Shown piece after piece: positions 9,044-17,489 of a stretch of 64,000 nucleotides of DNA; the stretch's first letter is position 1; every line of letters starts with the position of its first letter. Origin of the DNA: Alteromonas sp. C1M14 (lineage in GTDB: Bacteria > Pseudomonadota > Gammaproteobacteria > Enterobacterales > Alteromonadaceae); assembly GCF_018860965.1 (NCBI RefSeq), contig NZ_JAHKQF010000013.1:124001-188000 (forward strand), in the 5' to 3' direction. The translations under genes were made by a program, and so were the position numbers. Below the pieces are notes generated by a model. The model saw nothing but the letters and a program-made list of their open reading frames with translations. It made no database searches and was not told the DNA's origin.

Positions 9044-9591
9044 GGCATGGGGGTCTCTATAACTATTTCCACGCTTTGTGTACAGTCAGCGCCTTCAATG
9101 TTTAGCCACATCTGTCCGTCTTGTATGGTTACCTGAATTTGCATCGAACGGCGTACCGTGTCAGCTAACACCGCCGCAAGTGGGCCTGGTAGGGTGTACA
9201 CCGATAAGTTCTTTTTGAGGGCCAAGGCGTTGGCTTCTTTTTTCCACCACATATCAAAACTGTTGTCGGCGTAAGCGTAAATCATCATTTGCTGACTTTG
9301 ATTACAGCCTTTTTTGATACGTTGTTCTGACGGTTGACCAAGCTCAATCCACAACTCAATTTCGTCACTGTAGCTTTTTTGCCATAAATCGGGCACCTCA
9401 TCGTCAGACAACCCCTTGGTAAATTGGAGTCTTTCGTGGGCATTGGCAATAAAAGCGATGATTCGAAGCATCATGCGTTCATCGTTTTCAGATGGGTGCC
9501 GAGCAATGGTCAGATTATGGTCGTGATAGTAGTTGCGATCCATGTCGGTTATCGACAGGTCGACCTTAAAGATAGTTGCTTTTAATGCCAT
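9040..9591 (-). CDS. yaeQ: YaeQ family protein
   Basis: The 183-residue product begins MALKATIFKVDLSITDMDRN and continues YYHDHNLTIARHPSENDERM, which is the highly conserved YaeQ start. It also contains FTKGLSDDEVPDLWQKSY and WIELGQPSEQRIKKG, the PD-(D/E)XK-like core of the family. YaeQ was first noted as a suppressor of rfaH defects; its biochemical role is unsettled. It is cytoplasmic and shares a transcript with the small downstream gene at 8735-9043. Confidence 0.92.
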   Translation of the reverse strand: MALKATIFKVDLSITDMDRNYYHDHNLTIARHPSENDERMMLRIIAFIANAHERLQFTKGLSDDEVPDLWQKSYSDEIELWIELGQPSEQRIKKGCNQSQQMMIYAYADNSFDMWWKKEANALALKKNLSVYTLPGPLAAVLADTVRRSMQIQVTIQDGQMWLNIEGADCTQSVEIVIETPMP

Positions 9592-9757
9592 GGTGATTCC
9601 GGTTCATCGGTAAGGTATTGCGATTTGCGGCGTATAGTATCAGTTAACGCTGGGTTGCGCTCTTAGGTCGGCGGATTTTTCTGTAACCTTTTACTCAGTT
9701 CACGCTGTGGTATTTGTCGCCACGGCGGATACTCCCGATGCTATCAATGGGCCTAGC

Positions 9758-12082
9758 TCATGCTTTAAAACTAGACACCAAGGTATTCGTTTCTTTGGCA
9801 ATAATTGATAAGTTTTGCGCCGATTCCGTGGCTATTTTCACGCCGTGGGATATTTCTTCGGATTGTGCCGCAATAGTATTCACATTCTCACTCACGCTGT
9901 CTGAGGTTGCGTCTTGTTGTTCCGTGGCCGAGGCGACGCTATCAGTCATATTCTTAACGTTTATAATTATTTGAGATAACTCGTTCATCGCCGTCGTCAC
10001 CAAATTGACAAGGTGGATGCCGCCATCAGCTGCGGTGGATGCTTTATCCATTTCCTTAACCGACAAGCTCGATGCATTATTCATTCTTTCTACTATCTGG
10101 GATATCTCGACGGTACTCTTTTGAGAGCGGTTTGCCAACGTCCTTACTTCATCGGCAACCACCGAAAACCCCCGTCCAGCTTCGCCAGCTCTTGCTGCCT
10201 CTATTGCAGCATTAAGGGCTAGAAGGTTGGTTTGATCAGCAATGGATGTAATATCACTTAGTAAACTGTTGATTAAGGAGACTTCATTTTGCAGTGATGA
10301 AATCACGTCTTTTGAGTCGCCAAGCAGTTTTACCAGCAGCTTTATATTGTCGGCTGCAAGTGTTGCTCGTTCCATGTTTTCTTTAAGGCTGTCCGAGGCG
10401 TTATCACTGGCATCACGGGTTTCAACAGTACTTCGTGATACATCGGCTATGGTCATAGACAGTTCTTCAACGGAGCTAGCAACCATCAGTGTTTCTTGTT
10501 TTTGTTCGGTAACACTTTTATTGCTTTGTTCCATCACACTGCTCAATTCCTCTGCGGCATGGGACAAACGTTGTGCATTGTCTTTAATGCTACGAACAAT
10601 TTTTTGAACCTGTTCGATAAAAGTATTAAAGGGAAGAATGATGTTATCTATTTCGGGTATCGATGACGGCGTTAGTCGAATGGTAAGGTCGCCATTTCCG
10701 CTAGAAAGTTCATTGCAGGCTTTACCAAACAATAATAGTGGCTTAATCAGAACTTTTGCTAACCAAAGTGCCAGTGCAATTGCGATACACAAAATAATTA
10801 AAGCTTCTACTAAGGTGGATAGCATTAACGTAGAGCGAAGAACGAAGACTGGCGACAACGCCTCGTCTACATCTATTTCAGCTAAAATCGCGTAGGTATA
10901 GTCGCCAATATTAAGGGGGATATAGGAAGAAAAAACTTGTACGCCACGGTAATCTTCAAGTGTTGTAAAACCTTCTTTCCCTTCTAAGGCAAGGTTAACG
11001 GATGAGGTTTTCACCGGCTGTATACCAACGGCAGTGCCGGCATCCTTGATTCGGCCTGCAACTGAGGGCTGCTGGACTTCGAGAGCGTTTATATAATCGG
11101 TTTGATTTTCTAAGAAAAAGCGGCTTTCTGTAACCAATAATTTGTCGGGCGAAACTAAAAAGGTTTCTCCTGACGCACCAAAGCCATTTTCAGACCAGTT
11201 TTGGTTGTGTGTGAGTATTGAGCCAATTTTATCGATAGGGATCTGAAATATTAAAATACCAATAACCGTCCCATTTTCATCTGTTATTGGGCTGGATAAG
11301 AACCCGGCTAACGCATCGTAAGAGGGTAAGTATTTGGCGATTTTACTTACCGCTACGAGGTTGTTGTCGGTGGCACTTTTCGATAACGAGAAGGCTTTAC
11401 CAATTTCTGTGTTTGCATAGGGGCCGTCGATCAAACTTGTCGCAAAGTCTAATTCTTTGTAGACGCTATAGACAATGTTTCCTGTCGTTACATCTGCGAT
11501 AAAAATATCATAATAGCCAAATTCGTTTAAAAAACGTCTTATTTCCTCATGATATTGAGAATGCACGGTTGCATAGGTGGTTTTATTATTTAAATCCACC
11601 AGCGCATCCTTTTGTCCAATAGGGAAGCGGGAATTAGCTATAAAGTCATGCTGCAGTTGCTTTGCGTGTAACGGAAGCGGTTGAATCAGCGAGGTCGGTT
11701 GTGCCAAGGCATCGACGTTGCGCTCTTGGTATCGCTGCGCAAACTCATTGGAATAGTAACTTGAGAGTAAATTGTCTTGAGAAGGCGAGTAAGCCTCGCG
11801 CTCTAGTGCATACTTTTTATACGCCGGAACAAACCGTTTAGTTGCTTCTACAATTAAGGAGGACGAAGAAAAATTACGGATCTGTTTTTCGTTAAAAGAT
11901 AAGTAATCTTGAATCGCTTGTTTCGATTGTACCGCTTGTAGTCGCAATTTATCTTTTGCTGAGGTTTCTAGCGCGTCAGAGGCGCTGGTTACCGACACAT
12001 ATAGCGATAAACCGGCCATCAGTAACACTGCAATTGATACTAAAGATACAAAAGCAATAATTAATCTTTTTTTCAGTGTCAC
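9758..12082 (-). CDS. Methyl-accepting chemotaxis protein with dCache-type sensor
   Basis: A 774-residue chemoreceptor. Membrane segment 1 lies at about residues 7-30. A large periplasmic region (about 31-410) follows, with double-Cache features such as [19 protein letters not shown] and [20 protein letters not shown]. Membrane segment 2 is at about 415-440, a HAMP domain at about 441-495, and the signalling domain at about 500-774. Its hairpin tip [20 protein letters not shown] spans residues 629-648. No CheR-binding pentapeptide is present at the C terminus. dCache receptors bind amino acids, purines and other small molecules. The purine island begins only 1.2 kb away, but a purine ligand would be a guess. 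Confidence 0.93.
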   Translation of the reverse strand: MTLKKRLIIAFVSLVSIAVLLMAGLSLYVSVTSASDALETSAKDKLRLQAVQSKQAIQDYLSFNEKQIRNFSSSSLIVEATKRFVPAYKKYALEREAYSPSQDNLLSSYYSNEFAQRYQERNVDALAQPTSLIQPLPLHAKQLQHDFIANSRFPIGQKDALVDLNNKTTYATVHSQYHEEIRRFLNEFGYYDIFIADVTTGNIVYSVYKELDFATSLIDGPYANTEIGKAFSLSKSATDNNLVAVSKIAKYLPSYDALAGFLSSPITDENGTVIGILIFQIPIDKIGSILTHNQNWSENGFGASGETFLVSPDKLLVTESRFFLENQTDYINALEVQQPSVAGRIKDAGTAVGIQPVKTSSVNLALEGKEGFTTLEDYRGVQVFSSYIPLNIGDYTYAILAEIDVDEALSPVFVLRSTLMLSTLVEALIILCIAIALALWLAKVLIKPLLLFGKACNELSSGNGDLTIRLTPSSIPEIDNIILPFNTFIEQVQKIVRSIKDNAQRLSHAAEELSSVMEQSNKSVTEQKQETLMVASSVEELSMTIADVSRSTVETRDASDNASDSLKENMERATLAADNIKLLVKLLGDSKDVISSLQNEVSLINSLLSDITSIADQTNLLALNAAIEAARAGEAGRGFSVVADEVRTLANRSQKSTVEISQIVERMNNASSLSVKEMDKASTAADGGIHLVNLVTTAMNELSQIIINVKNMTDSVASATEQQDATSDSVSENVNTIAAQSEEISHGVKIATESAQNLSIIAKETNTLVSSFKA

Positions 12083-12317
12083 TCTGTTTCCTCTTTGTGA
12101 TAACAGGTAGTTGTCTATTGATGCATTTTTTGCAGAAACGAACCTTAACTAAGATATAGCCGATTTTTTATAAAACGAAAGCGCCACCGTTAAATGGCTA
12201 TTTAATTAACGTTGTTGAGTACAATAATTGATTGTGCAAAAGTAACGGCAACAATACCGTGATGTAGGGATACATTTTTATGTACCCAAGCAACGAGAGA
12301 TAACCAAGGAGACAGAT

Positions 12318-12637
12318 GTGCCATTTACCTTGTCAGAAGACCAATTAGCGAAGACTGAACAAGCATTGGGCGTGAAATTGCCGGAGGAATACCGTGCAGC
12401 GATGAAATTGGACAATGGTGGCGAAACGTCAACCGACGATGATGACTGGACGTTTTATTCTATTAAAGATACCTCGGATAAAAAGAGGCTTTAGCCATTG
12501 CGGGCAACGGCTTGGGTGACCAAATGGTTTTTATTAAGGAAGCCGAGAGGTTTTTAAATGCCGTTTTTTTATGGTTTCATGAAACAGGCGAGCTAAAAAA
12601 ATTAACCTCAACATTTGCTGAATTAGAAAAAAGGTAA
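12318..12637 (+). pseudogene. Frameshifted SMI1/KNR4 (SUKH) domain gene
   Basis: A GTG at 12318, preceded by AAGGAG at good distance, starts PFTLSEDQLAKTEQALGVKL PEEYRAAMK and NGGETS, the classic opening of SUKH domains. The frame hits TAG at 12492. Another frame then continues EALAIAGNGLGDQMVFIKEA and FLWFHETGELKKL, which is the usual second half of the same domain, and ends at 12637. A single frameshift within a run near 12480 would explain it, and a sequencing error cannot be excluded. SUKH proteins are often immunity proteins of polymorphic toxins; no toxin is nearby. Confidence 0.7.
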
Positions 12638-12774
12638 TAAGGTAATTTTAATCCAGTTTTTGTTCTTTTCTTTTGTTGTTCAAGCTAACGAGAATGTATA
12701 TCCATTTAAATTAGAAAAAACCAGTTTGATTGAAGCACTAGCGGAGAGGGTTAGCACGCTAACCCGACACTAAA

Positions 12775-13182
12775 ATGACGATAAAACATAGCGGATCATG
12801 CCTTTGTGGTCGCGTGAAGTATGCGCTTGTAGGTGATTTTCAGTCTTTTTTCTTGTGTTATTGCACTCGCTGTCAAAAAGACACCGGTTCAGCCCATGCT
12901 GCAAATTTATTTGCTAAAGGAAGCACCTTGAATTGGTTGCAAGGTGAAAGTTACGTCAGCACTTATTTGCACCCAAACACACTTCATGCAAAAAGTTTTT
13001 GTCAACACTGCGGTTCAGCACTACCTACGTACGCCCACAGTATTAACAGCGTAGTGGTTCCCGCTGGCAGCCTTGATAGCCCAGTTCCCATTGCCCCCAC
13101 GGCTAAAATTTTTGAGGATAGTTGCGCCAACTGGTCTAAAAATTTGCACCGTGTACCTGGCTATAAAAAACTGCCTAAGTAA
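12775..13182 (+). CDS. GFA / CENP-V family zinc protein
   Basis: The 135-residue product has the metal motifs of the glutathione-dependent formaldehyde-activating (GFA) fold: CLCGRVKYAL near the N terminus, CYCTRCQKDTGS, and FCQHCGSALPTY. The Cys spacing would hold two zinc ions. The family includes glutathione-binding enzymes, but most members have no known substrate. It stands alone between a broken SUKH gene and the convergent purine operon. Confidence 0.88.
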   Translation: MTIKHSGSCLCGRVKYALVGDFQSFFLCYCTRCQKDTGSAHAANLFAKGSTLNWLQGESYVSTYLHPNTLHAKSFCQHCGSALPTYAHSINSVVVPAGSLDSPVPIAPTAKIFEDSCANWSKNLHRVPGYKKLPK

Positions 13183-13245
13183 CCTCATTATTGAATAGTA
13201 ATTTGCTGCAGGGCATGACTGAAAAGTCGTGGAGGGGAATATACA

Positions 13246-13282
13246 CATAAAAAGAAAGCCTGTATTAGCACAATACAGGCTT
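13246..13282 (-). terminator. Terminator of the xdh-puuD operon
   Basis: An 11-bp stem AAGCCTGTATT/AATACAGGCTT (13256-13282) with a 5-base loop is followed, on the minus strand, by a T-rich run (TTTCTTTTTATG). It lies about 20 bases past the puuD stop and would end the seven-gene transcript. Confidence 0.85.
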
Positions 13283-13303
13283 GGTTAACTAACACTAAGT
13301 TAT

Positions 13304-14518
13304 TTACTGTGAGTCGGCATACCAGTCGGCAATTTGCTGGCGTTCTGCTTCTGTCATCCCTGTTTTATTTAAAAATGGCATGTCTTTAGTAACGGCTACA
13401 CGGCGATAGATTTGTGGGCCATAACGCTCGATATCCTGCCAGTTATCAAATTTCACGCCCAGTGGGGCAACTTTAAAAACATCATCGGTGGGAGCTGATG
13501 CATGACAACCCACGCAATGAGTATGGATCAGCGATTCTACATTCGCCTGTAAGGGCGTTTTGTCTACACTGGATGGGGCTTTTGAAAGGCTTGTCGCTGG
13601 TGCAGAAGTGGAAGCCGCTTGTGGCCACGATACCCAAACCGCTAACGCCAACATGCCAATAGCACCGCTTATCAGGATGGATGGTTTTTTCACATCTTGA
13701 TGTTTCAAATTGAAAAAGTGTCTAATCCAAGCCGACAACGCCATGATAGCAATAAGCACCAGCCAATTTTGCGGATGTTGATACGTCATGGGGTAATGGT
13801 TACTGATCATAATGAACAGCAAAGGTAGGGTTAGGTAATTATTATGTACTGAGCGCAGCTTGGCGCTAGCGCCCCAGGCTGGGTCGATATCCTGTTTCGC
13901 TGCCACCGCAGCCACCATTTTACGTTGGTTAGGCATGATGTTTAAAAATACGTTGGCCACCATAATCGTGCCAACCAATGCGCCAACGTGAATATAGGCA
14001 CCTCGGCCACTAAACAAGTGGGCGGTTAGCCATGCGGCACTGCACAATAAGATGATAAGAAATAACGCAAAGGCTTTAGGGGATTTAGCCAAAGGGCTTC
14101 TGCATGCCCCTTCATACAAGGCAAGGCCACCGAAGATAATACCCAACCCGGAAAGGATAGCTTGAGTTGGCGACATCGCATTGACACTCGGATCAATTAA
14201 ATACGCAGACGCGCCTAAATAATACACCACAATTAGCAAGGCAAAGCCGCTAAGCCACGTGGTGTAGGCTTCCCATTTAAACCAGTGCAAAGTGGTGGGC
14301 ATGGTTTCAGGACCATAGGCATACTTTGCCACTTCGTAAAAGCCACCGCCGTGGATGGCCCACAGGTCGCCTTTAATGCCTTTTTTCTGTTTCCATTCTG
14401 GTGGCGTGCGTAAGCTATTATCCAACCAGATAAAATAGAAGGACGCACCAATCCAAGCTACGCCTGCAATAACGTGAAACCAACGTAAAAATAGCGAGAG
14501 CCAGTCAAGTCCCTGCAT
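13304..14518 (-). CDS. puuD: Urate hydroxylase PuuD with fused cytochrome c domain
   Basis: A 404-residue membrane enzyme that oxidises urate to 5-hydroxyisourate. The N-terminal urate oxidase domain (about residues 1-290) has eight or so membrane helices and conserved pieces such as FLRWFHVIAGVAWIGASFYF, WAIHGGGFYEVAKY and HNNYLTLPLLFIMISNHYP. A C-terminal cytochrome c domain (about 325-404) carries the heme motif CVGCH and a probable Met ligand in KDMPFLN. This architecture implies that electrons pass to the respiratory chain instead of making peroxide. It is the last gene of the xdhABC-uraD-uraH-guaD-puuD operon and starts four bases after guaD ends. Confidence 0.93.
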   Translation of the reverse strand: MQGLDWLSLFLRWFHVIAGVAWIGASFYFIWLDNSLRTPPEWKQKKGIKGDLWAIHGGGFYEVAKYAYGPETMPTTLHWFKWEAYTTWLSGFALLIVVYYLGASAYLIDPSVNAMSPTQAILSGLGIIFGGLALYEGACRSPLAKSPKAFALFLIILLCSAAWLTAHLFSGRGAYIHVGALVGTIMVANVFLNIMPNQRKMVAAVAAKQDIDPAWGASAKLRSVHNNYLTLPLLFIMISNHYPMTYQHPQNWLVLIAIMALSAWIRHFFNLKHQDVKKPSILISGAIGMLALAVWVSWPQAASTSAPATSLSKAPSSVDKTPLQANVESLIHTHCVGCHASAPTDDVFKVAPLGVKFDNWQDIERYGPQIYRRVAVTKDMPFLNKTGMTEAERQQIADWYADSQ

Positions 14519-14521
14519 GTG

Positions 14522-15832
14522 TTACTTCTCCTGTTGTTGGAACTGGGGAGAGCCTGCTATCCAGGTCTCACGAATACTTCTGTCGTCACTTAGCATCGAC
14601 AAAGCAAAAAGGGTTTCTTCTTTACTGTCTTTATTGTGTAAACGGTGGCTGGTTAACTCATCAAATGCCGGGTCTACAATAATAAAATCAGCATGGCTAC
14701 CAGGGTTTAAATTACCAATGCTATGGCTTAACTGATGGGCCAGTGCGGCGCCTTGAGTCATTAGATATAGCCCTTGTAAAGGGGACAGTCGGGTATGCTG
14801 AAGTTGACATACCTTGTAGGCTTCGCCGTAGGTTCTAAACATATTGAAGGTGGTACCTGCGCCCACATCAGTGGCCAGGGTAACCGGCACTTCGTATTTT
14901 CTGGCGGTGTCTAACGGAAACAAACCACTGCCTAAAAACAAATTAGAAGTAGGGCAAAAAGCAATGGTGGCTCCGGCCTCTGCCATACGCGCCCATTCTT
15001 TGTCTGACAAGTGCACGCAATGACCAAATACACCACGAGGCCGCACCAATCCATAATGATCGTAAACATCTAAGTAGCCATCGCGTTCGGGAAATAAACG
15101 CTTAACCCACGCAATTTCTTGCTGGTTTTCTGATAAATGGGTTTGTATAAATACGTCGGGGTAGGCCGCTGCTAGTTCGCCTAAGCCCTGTAATTGTTCA
15201 CGACTGCTGGTGGGCGCAAATCTAGGGGTAATGGCATAGCAGTTACGACCTTTATTATGCCATTTTTTTATTAGGGCTAAACTGTCGTCAACTGCTTGGG
15301 TAGGGGTGTCTTTTAACGGGTCAGGGCTATTCACGTCCATGCACACCTTGCCAGTTACCATGGCCATATCCATGGATGACGCTGCGTTAAATAGGGCATC
15401 CACAGAATTAGCATGTACCGTAGGGTAGACTAAACCCGTGGTGGTGCCGTTTTTTAATAGCTGGCGAATAAACACCTCAGCCATGGCCGTGGCGTAATTA
15501 GGATCTGAAAACTTCCGCTCCGTTGGGAAGGTGTAGTTTTCTAGCCAAGTCAGTAACTGTTCACCATAACAGGCAAGCATTTCTGTTTGTGGAAAATGCA
15601 GGTGGCTATCAATGAGCCCGGGCATGATCCAGTGGTTGCGATGATCAATCACTGTGGCATGGGCATGGGCATAGGCAGGTTGAATGTCTGCGTATTCTCC
15701 AATAGCAACAATATGTTTGTCTTCAACAACTAACGCACCGTCATGGATATAGACAACGTCTTCATCGGGGTTATCTGTTGCGTGGGGAAAATGCAAAATT
15801 TTGCCCCGAAAAAGTTGGCTTGCTTTACTCAC
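14522..15832 (-). CDS. guaD: Guanine deaminase
   Basis: The 436-residue product belongs to the amidohydrolase superfamily and converts guanine to xanthine and ammonia. The zinc ligands are visible in MPGLIDSHLHFPQTEM, in FIQTHLSE, in VFGHCVHLSD and in TLATDVGAGT. The length and the FRGKILHFP start fit bacterial GuaD. The start is a GTG sharing one base with the TAG stop of uraH, which indicates translational coupling. Its placement between uraH and puuD means guanine is fed directly into xanthine dehydrogenase made from the same transcript. Confidence 0.95.
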   Translation of the reverse strand: MSKASQLFRGKILHFPHATDNPDEDVVYIHDGALVVEDKHIVAIGEYADIQPAYAHAHATVIDHRNHWIMPGLIDSHLHFPQTEMLACYGEQLLTWLENYTFPTERKFSDPNYATAMAEVFIRQLLKNGTTTGLVYPTVHANSVDALFNAASSMDMAMVTGKVCMDVNSPDPLKDTPTQAVDDSLALIKKWHNKGRNCYAITPRFAPTSSREQLQGLGELAAAYPDVFIQTHLSENQQEIAWVKRLFPERDGYLDVYDHYGLVRPRGVFGHCVHLSDKEWARMAEAGATIAFCPTSNLFLGSGLFPLDTARKYEVPVTLATDVGAGTTFNMFRTYGEAYKVCQLQHTRLSPLQGLYLMTQGAALAHQLSHSIGNLNPGSHADFIIVDPAFDELTSHRLHNKDSKEETLFALSMLSDDRSIRETWIAGSPQFQQQEK

Positions 15833-16155
15833 TAACTACCCCGATAACTACTAAAGCCGAAGGGAGAAATAAGCAGGGGCACATGATAATGACCGCCATT
15901 TTCTTCCATAGTAAAGTGAATGTCGACGAAGGGATAAAAGCTCTCACCGTGCTTTTCTAGCAAATAGGCTTCGCAGTGAAAACGCAAATGGTAAGCGCCG
16001 GGTAAAAACTCAAGCTCTCCCCATGTTTTGCAGCGGCCATCGTCATCGGTTATCCCTTTATGCATACTGCCGTCGGGCAATGTAAGAGATAGCGGAAGTT
16101 TTTTTGCTGGCTTACCTAATGTGGTATCTAACACATGACTGGAAAGTGTGATCAT
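15832..16155 (-). CDS. uraH: 5-hydroxyisourate hydrolase (transthyretin-like)
   Basis: The 107-residue protein has the three hallmark motifs of HIU hydrolase: LSSHVLDTTLGKPA at the N terminus, the internal GRCKTW, and the C-terminal SPFGFSSYRGS, where the terminal Y-R-G-S replaces the ending found in transthyretin. It hydrolyses the product of PuuD to OHCU. There is no signal peptide, so it acts in the cytoplasm. It sits directly between uraD and guaD in the operon. Confidence 0.96.
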   Translation of the reverse strand: MITLSSHVLDTTLGKPAKKLPLSLTLPDGSMHKGITDDDGRCKTWGELEFLPGAYHLRFHCEAYLLEKHGESFYPFVDIHFTMEENGGHYHVPLLISPFGFSSYRGS

Positions 16156-16164
16156 TCTATTTCC

Positions 16165-16671
16165 TTAATCCTCGAGTGCTTTTTCGATGCGCAAGCAGGT
16201 AATTTTAATTTGCTCTGCAGCCGCATTCGCGATTTCTTGCGCTGTAGTATTGTCAATGCGCCCTTGTAATGCCGATAGCATCGCTTCGGCTGATAGTCCT
16301 GTCGCGCATATAATAAAAATGAAACCATGTTTATCTAAGTAAGCCTGATTGGCCGCTTTGAGGGCAAGCAGGGTGGCTTCATCGGCACTGGCGGTGCCTG
16401 ACTGTTCGTTTGCCGCAATGGTTCGCGTATTGGCAAACTTGCTACGTAAGGTGTCAATGTCACCAATCATAGGGTGGGCGGCAAAGGCGGCCAAAAAGTC
16501 CGCTTTTTCCATGCTAAGCCAAACTTTTTTGGCGGCGGATATGACCGCCGCTGAACTTTCAAAAGGGCGTAGCGCGGTCATGGAGGACGTCCATGTTTGC
16601 GCTGCACATGTTTGCGTAAACCAGGCATTTGCCTCGTCTTTAGCCAGTTCGTTAAGGGTGCTTAATTTCAT
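16165..16671 (-). CDS. uraD: OHCU decarboxylase
   Basis: The 168-residue, mostly helical protein decarboxylates 2-oxo-4-hydroxy-4-carboxy-5-ureidoimidazoline to S-allantoin. Family motifs visible are AAFAAHPMIGDID, with the catalytic His in HPMIGD, TASADE, and HGFIFIICATGLSAEAML. The ATG overlaps the xdhC stop in an ATGA, so the two are translationally coupled. With uraH it forms the usual pair that makes urate oxidation stereospecific. Confidence 0.95.
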   Translation of the reverse strand: MKLSTLNELAKDEANAWFTQTCAAQTWTSSMTALRPFESSAAVISAAKKVWLSMEKADFLAAFAAHPMIGDIDTLRSKFANTRTIAANEQSGTASADEATLLALKAANQAYLDKHGFIFIICATGLSAEAMLSALQGRIDNTTAQEIANAAAEQIKITCLRIEKALED

Positions 16672-17489
16672 ACTGTCACCTCCTTACTTTTGTTTTGTGC
16701 ATTCTTGGTGGGAGAGGCAGCGTGAATACGCTGAATAATCTGGGCGCTAATCGATACCGCCACTTCCATGGGCAACTTACCTGGAATACTCAATTCGCCC
16801 ACAGGCGAGACAAAGCTGTTTAATTGATTTTCAGTAAAGCCGCGATGCTGCAATTTGGTCATGAAACGTTTGGCTTTCGTGTCAGAGCCAATCATGCCCA
16901 CGTAAGGAAATGTTGCTCGTTTCAATGCGGCCTCAACAATGCGGTAATCTAATTGATGATCGTGGGTTAGCACCAAAATCATGCTGTTGTCAGCCAGTTC
17001 CAGTAACTCACCTTCGGGTTGTTCATCATGTAAGGTCGTAACATGAGAAGGTACGTTAACCCCTGCAAATGCTTCTGAGCGGCTATCAATCCATTTTATT
17101 TGTAAAGGAAGCTGGGCCAGTATAGGTATTAACGCTTGAGCCACATGACCGGCACCAAAGATCGCCACGGTTTGGCAATGCAGTACCTTAACCTCAAACA
17201 GTAATTTTACGGCGCCGCCACAACATTGACCTAACCGGCTGGCCAGAGGATAAGATTCCACATGTTGATGTTCTTTACCTTGCACCAGAAACTCTCGCGC
17301 TTTGTGCACGGCTTCGAATTCAAGATGGCCGCCACCGATGGTGTCGAACTGACTATCGCCAGTAATCACCATTTTCGCTCCCAATTCCCGAGGCGTAGAA
17401 CCGGCGGCCGACAAAACGGTAACCAAGGTATAAGCATAGCCACGTTGGTGACAAAAGCTAACCGCATCAAACCAAGTATTTGGCGTCAT
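16668..17489 (-). CDS. xdhC: Xanthine dehydrogenase accessory protein XdhC
   Basis: The 273-residue product is the molybdenum-cofactor chaperone that delivers the sulfurated cofactor to XdhB. Features are the XdhC/CoxI N-terminal segment with TVLSAAGSTPRELGAKM, GQCCGGAVKLLFEV, and a Rossmann segment VAIFGAGHVAQALIPIL, ending with YVGMIGSDTKAKR. Its ATG overlaps the xdhB stop (ATGA). Presence in the operon supports a genuine molybdenum hydroxylase instead of a non-functional paralogue. Confidence 0.95.
   Translation of the reverse strand: MTPNTWFDAVSFCHQRGYAYTLVTVLSAAGSTPRELGAKMVITGDSQFDTIGGGHLEFEAVHKAREFLVQGKEHQHVESYPLASRLGQCCGGAVKLLFEVKVLHCQTVAIFGAGHVAQALIPILAQLPLQIKWIDSRSEAFAGVNVPSHVTTLHDEQPEGELLELADNSMILVLTHDHQLDYRIVEAALKRATFPYVGMIGSDTKAKRFMTKLQHRGFTENQLNSFVSPVGELSIPGKLPMEVAVSISAQIIQRIHAASPTKNAQNKSKEVTV

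Noticed and set aside
9714..11502. Several plus-strand ORFs across the chemoreceptor region
   Set aside because: They are shadows of the long chemoreceptor frame on the minus strand, with no independent signals.
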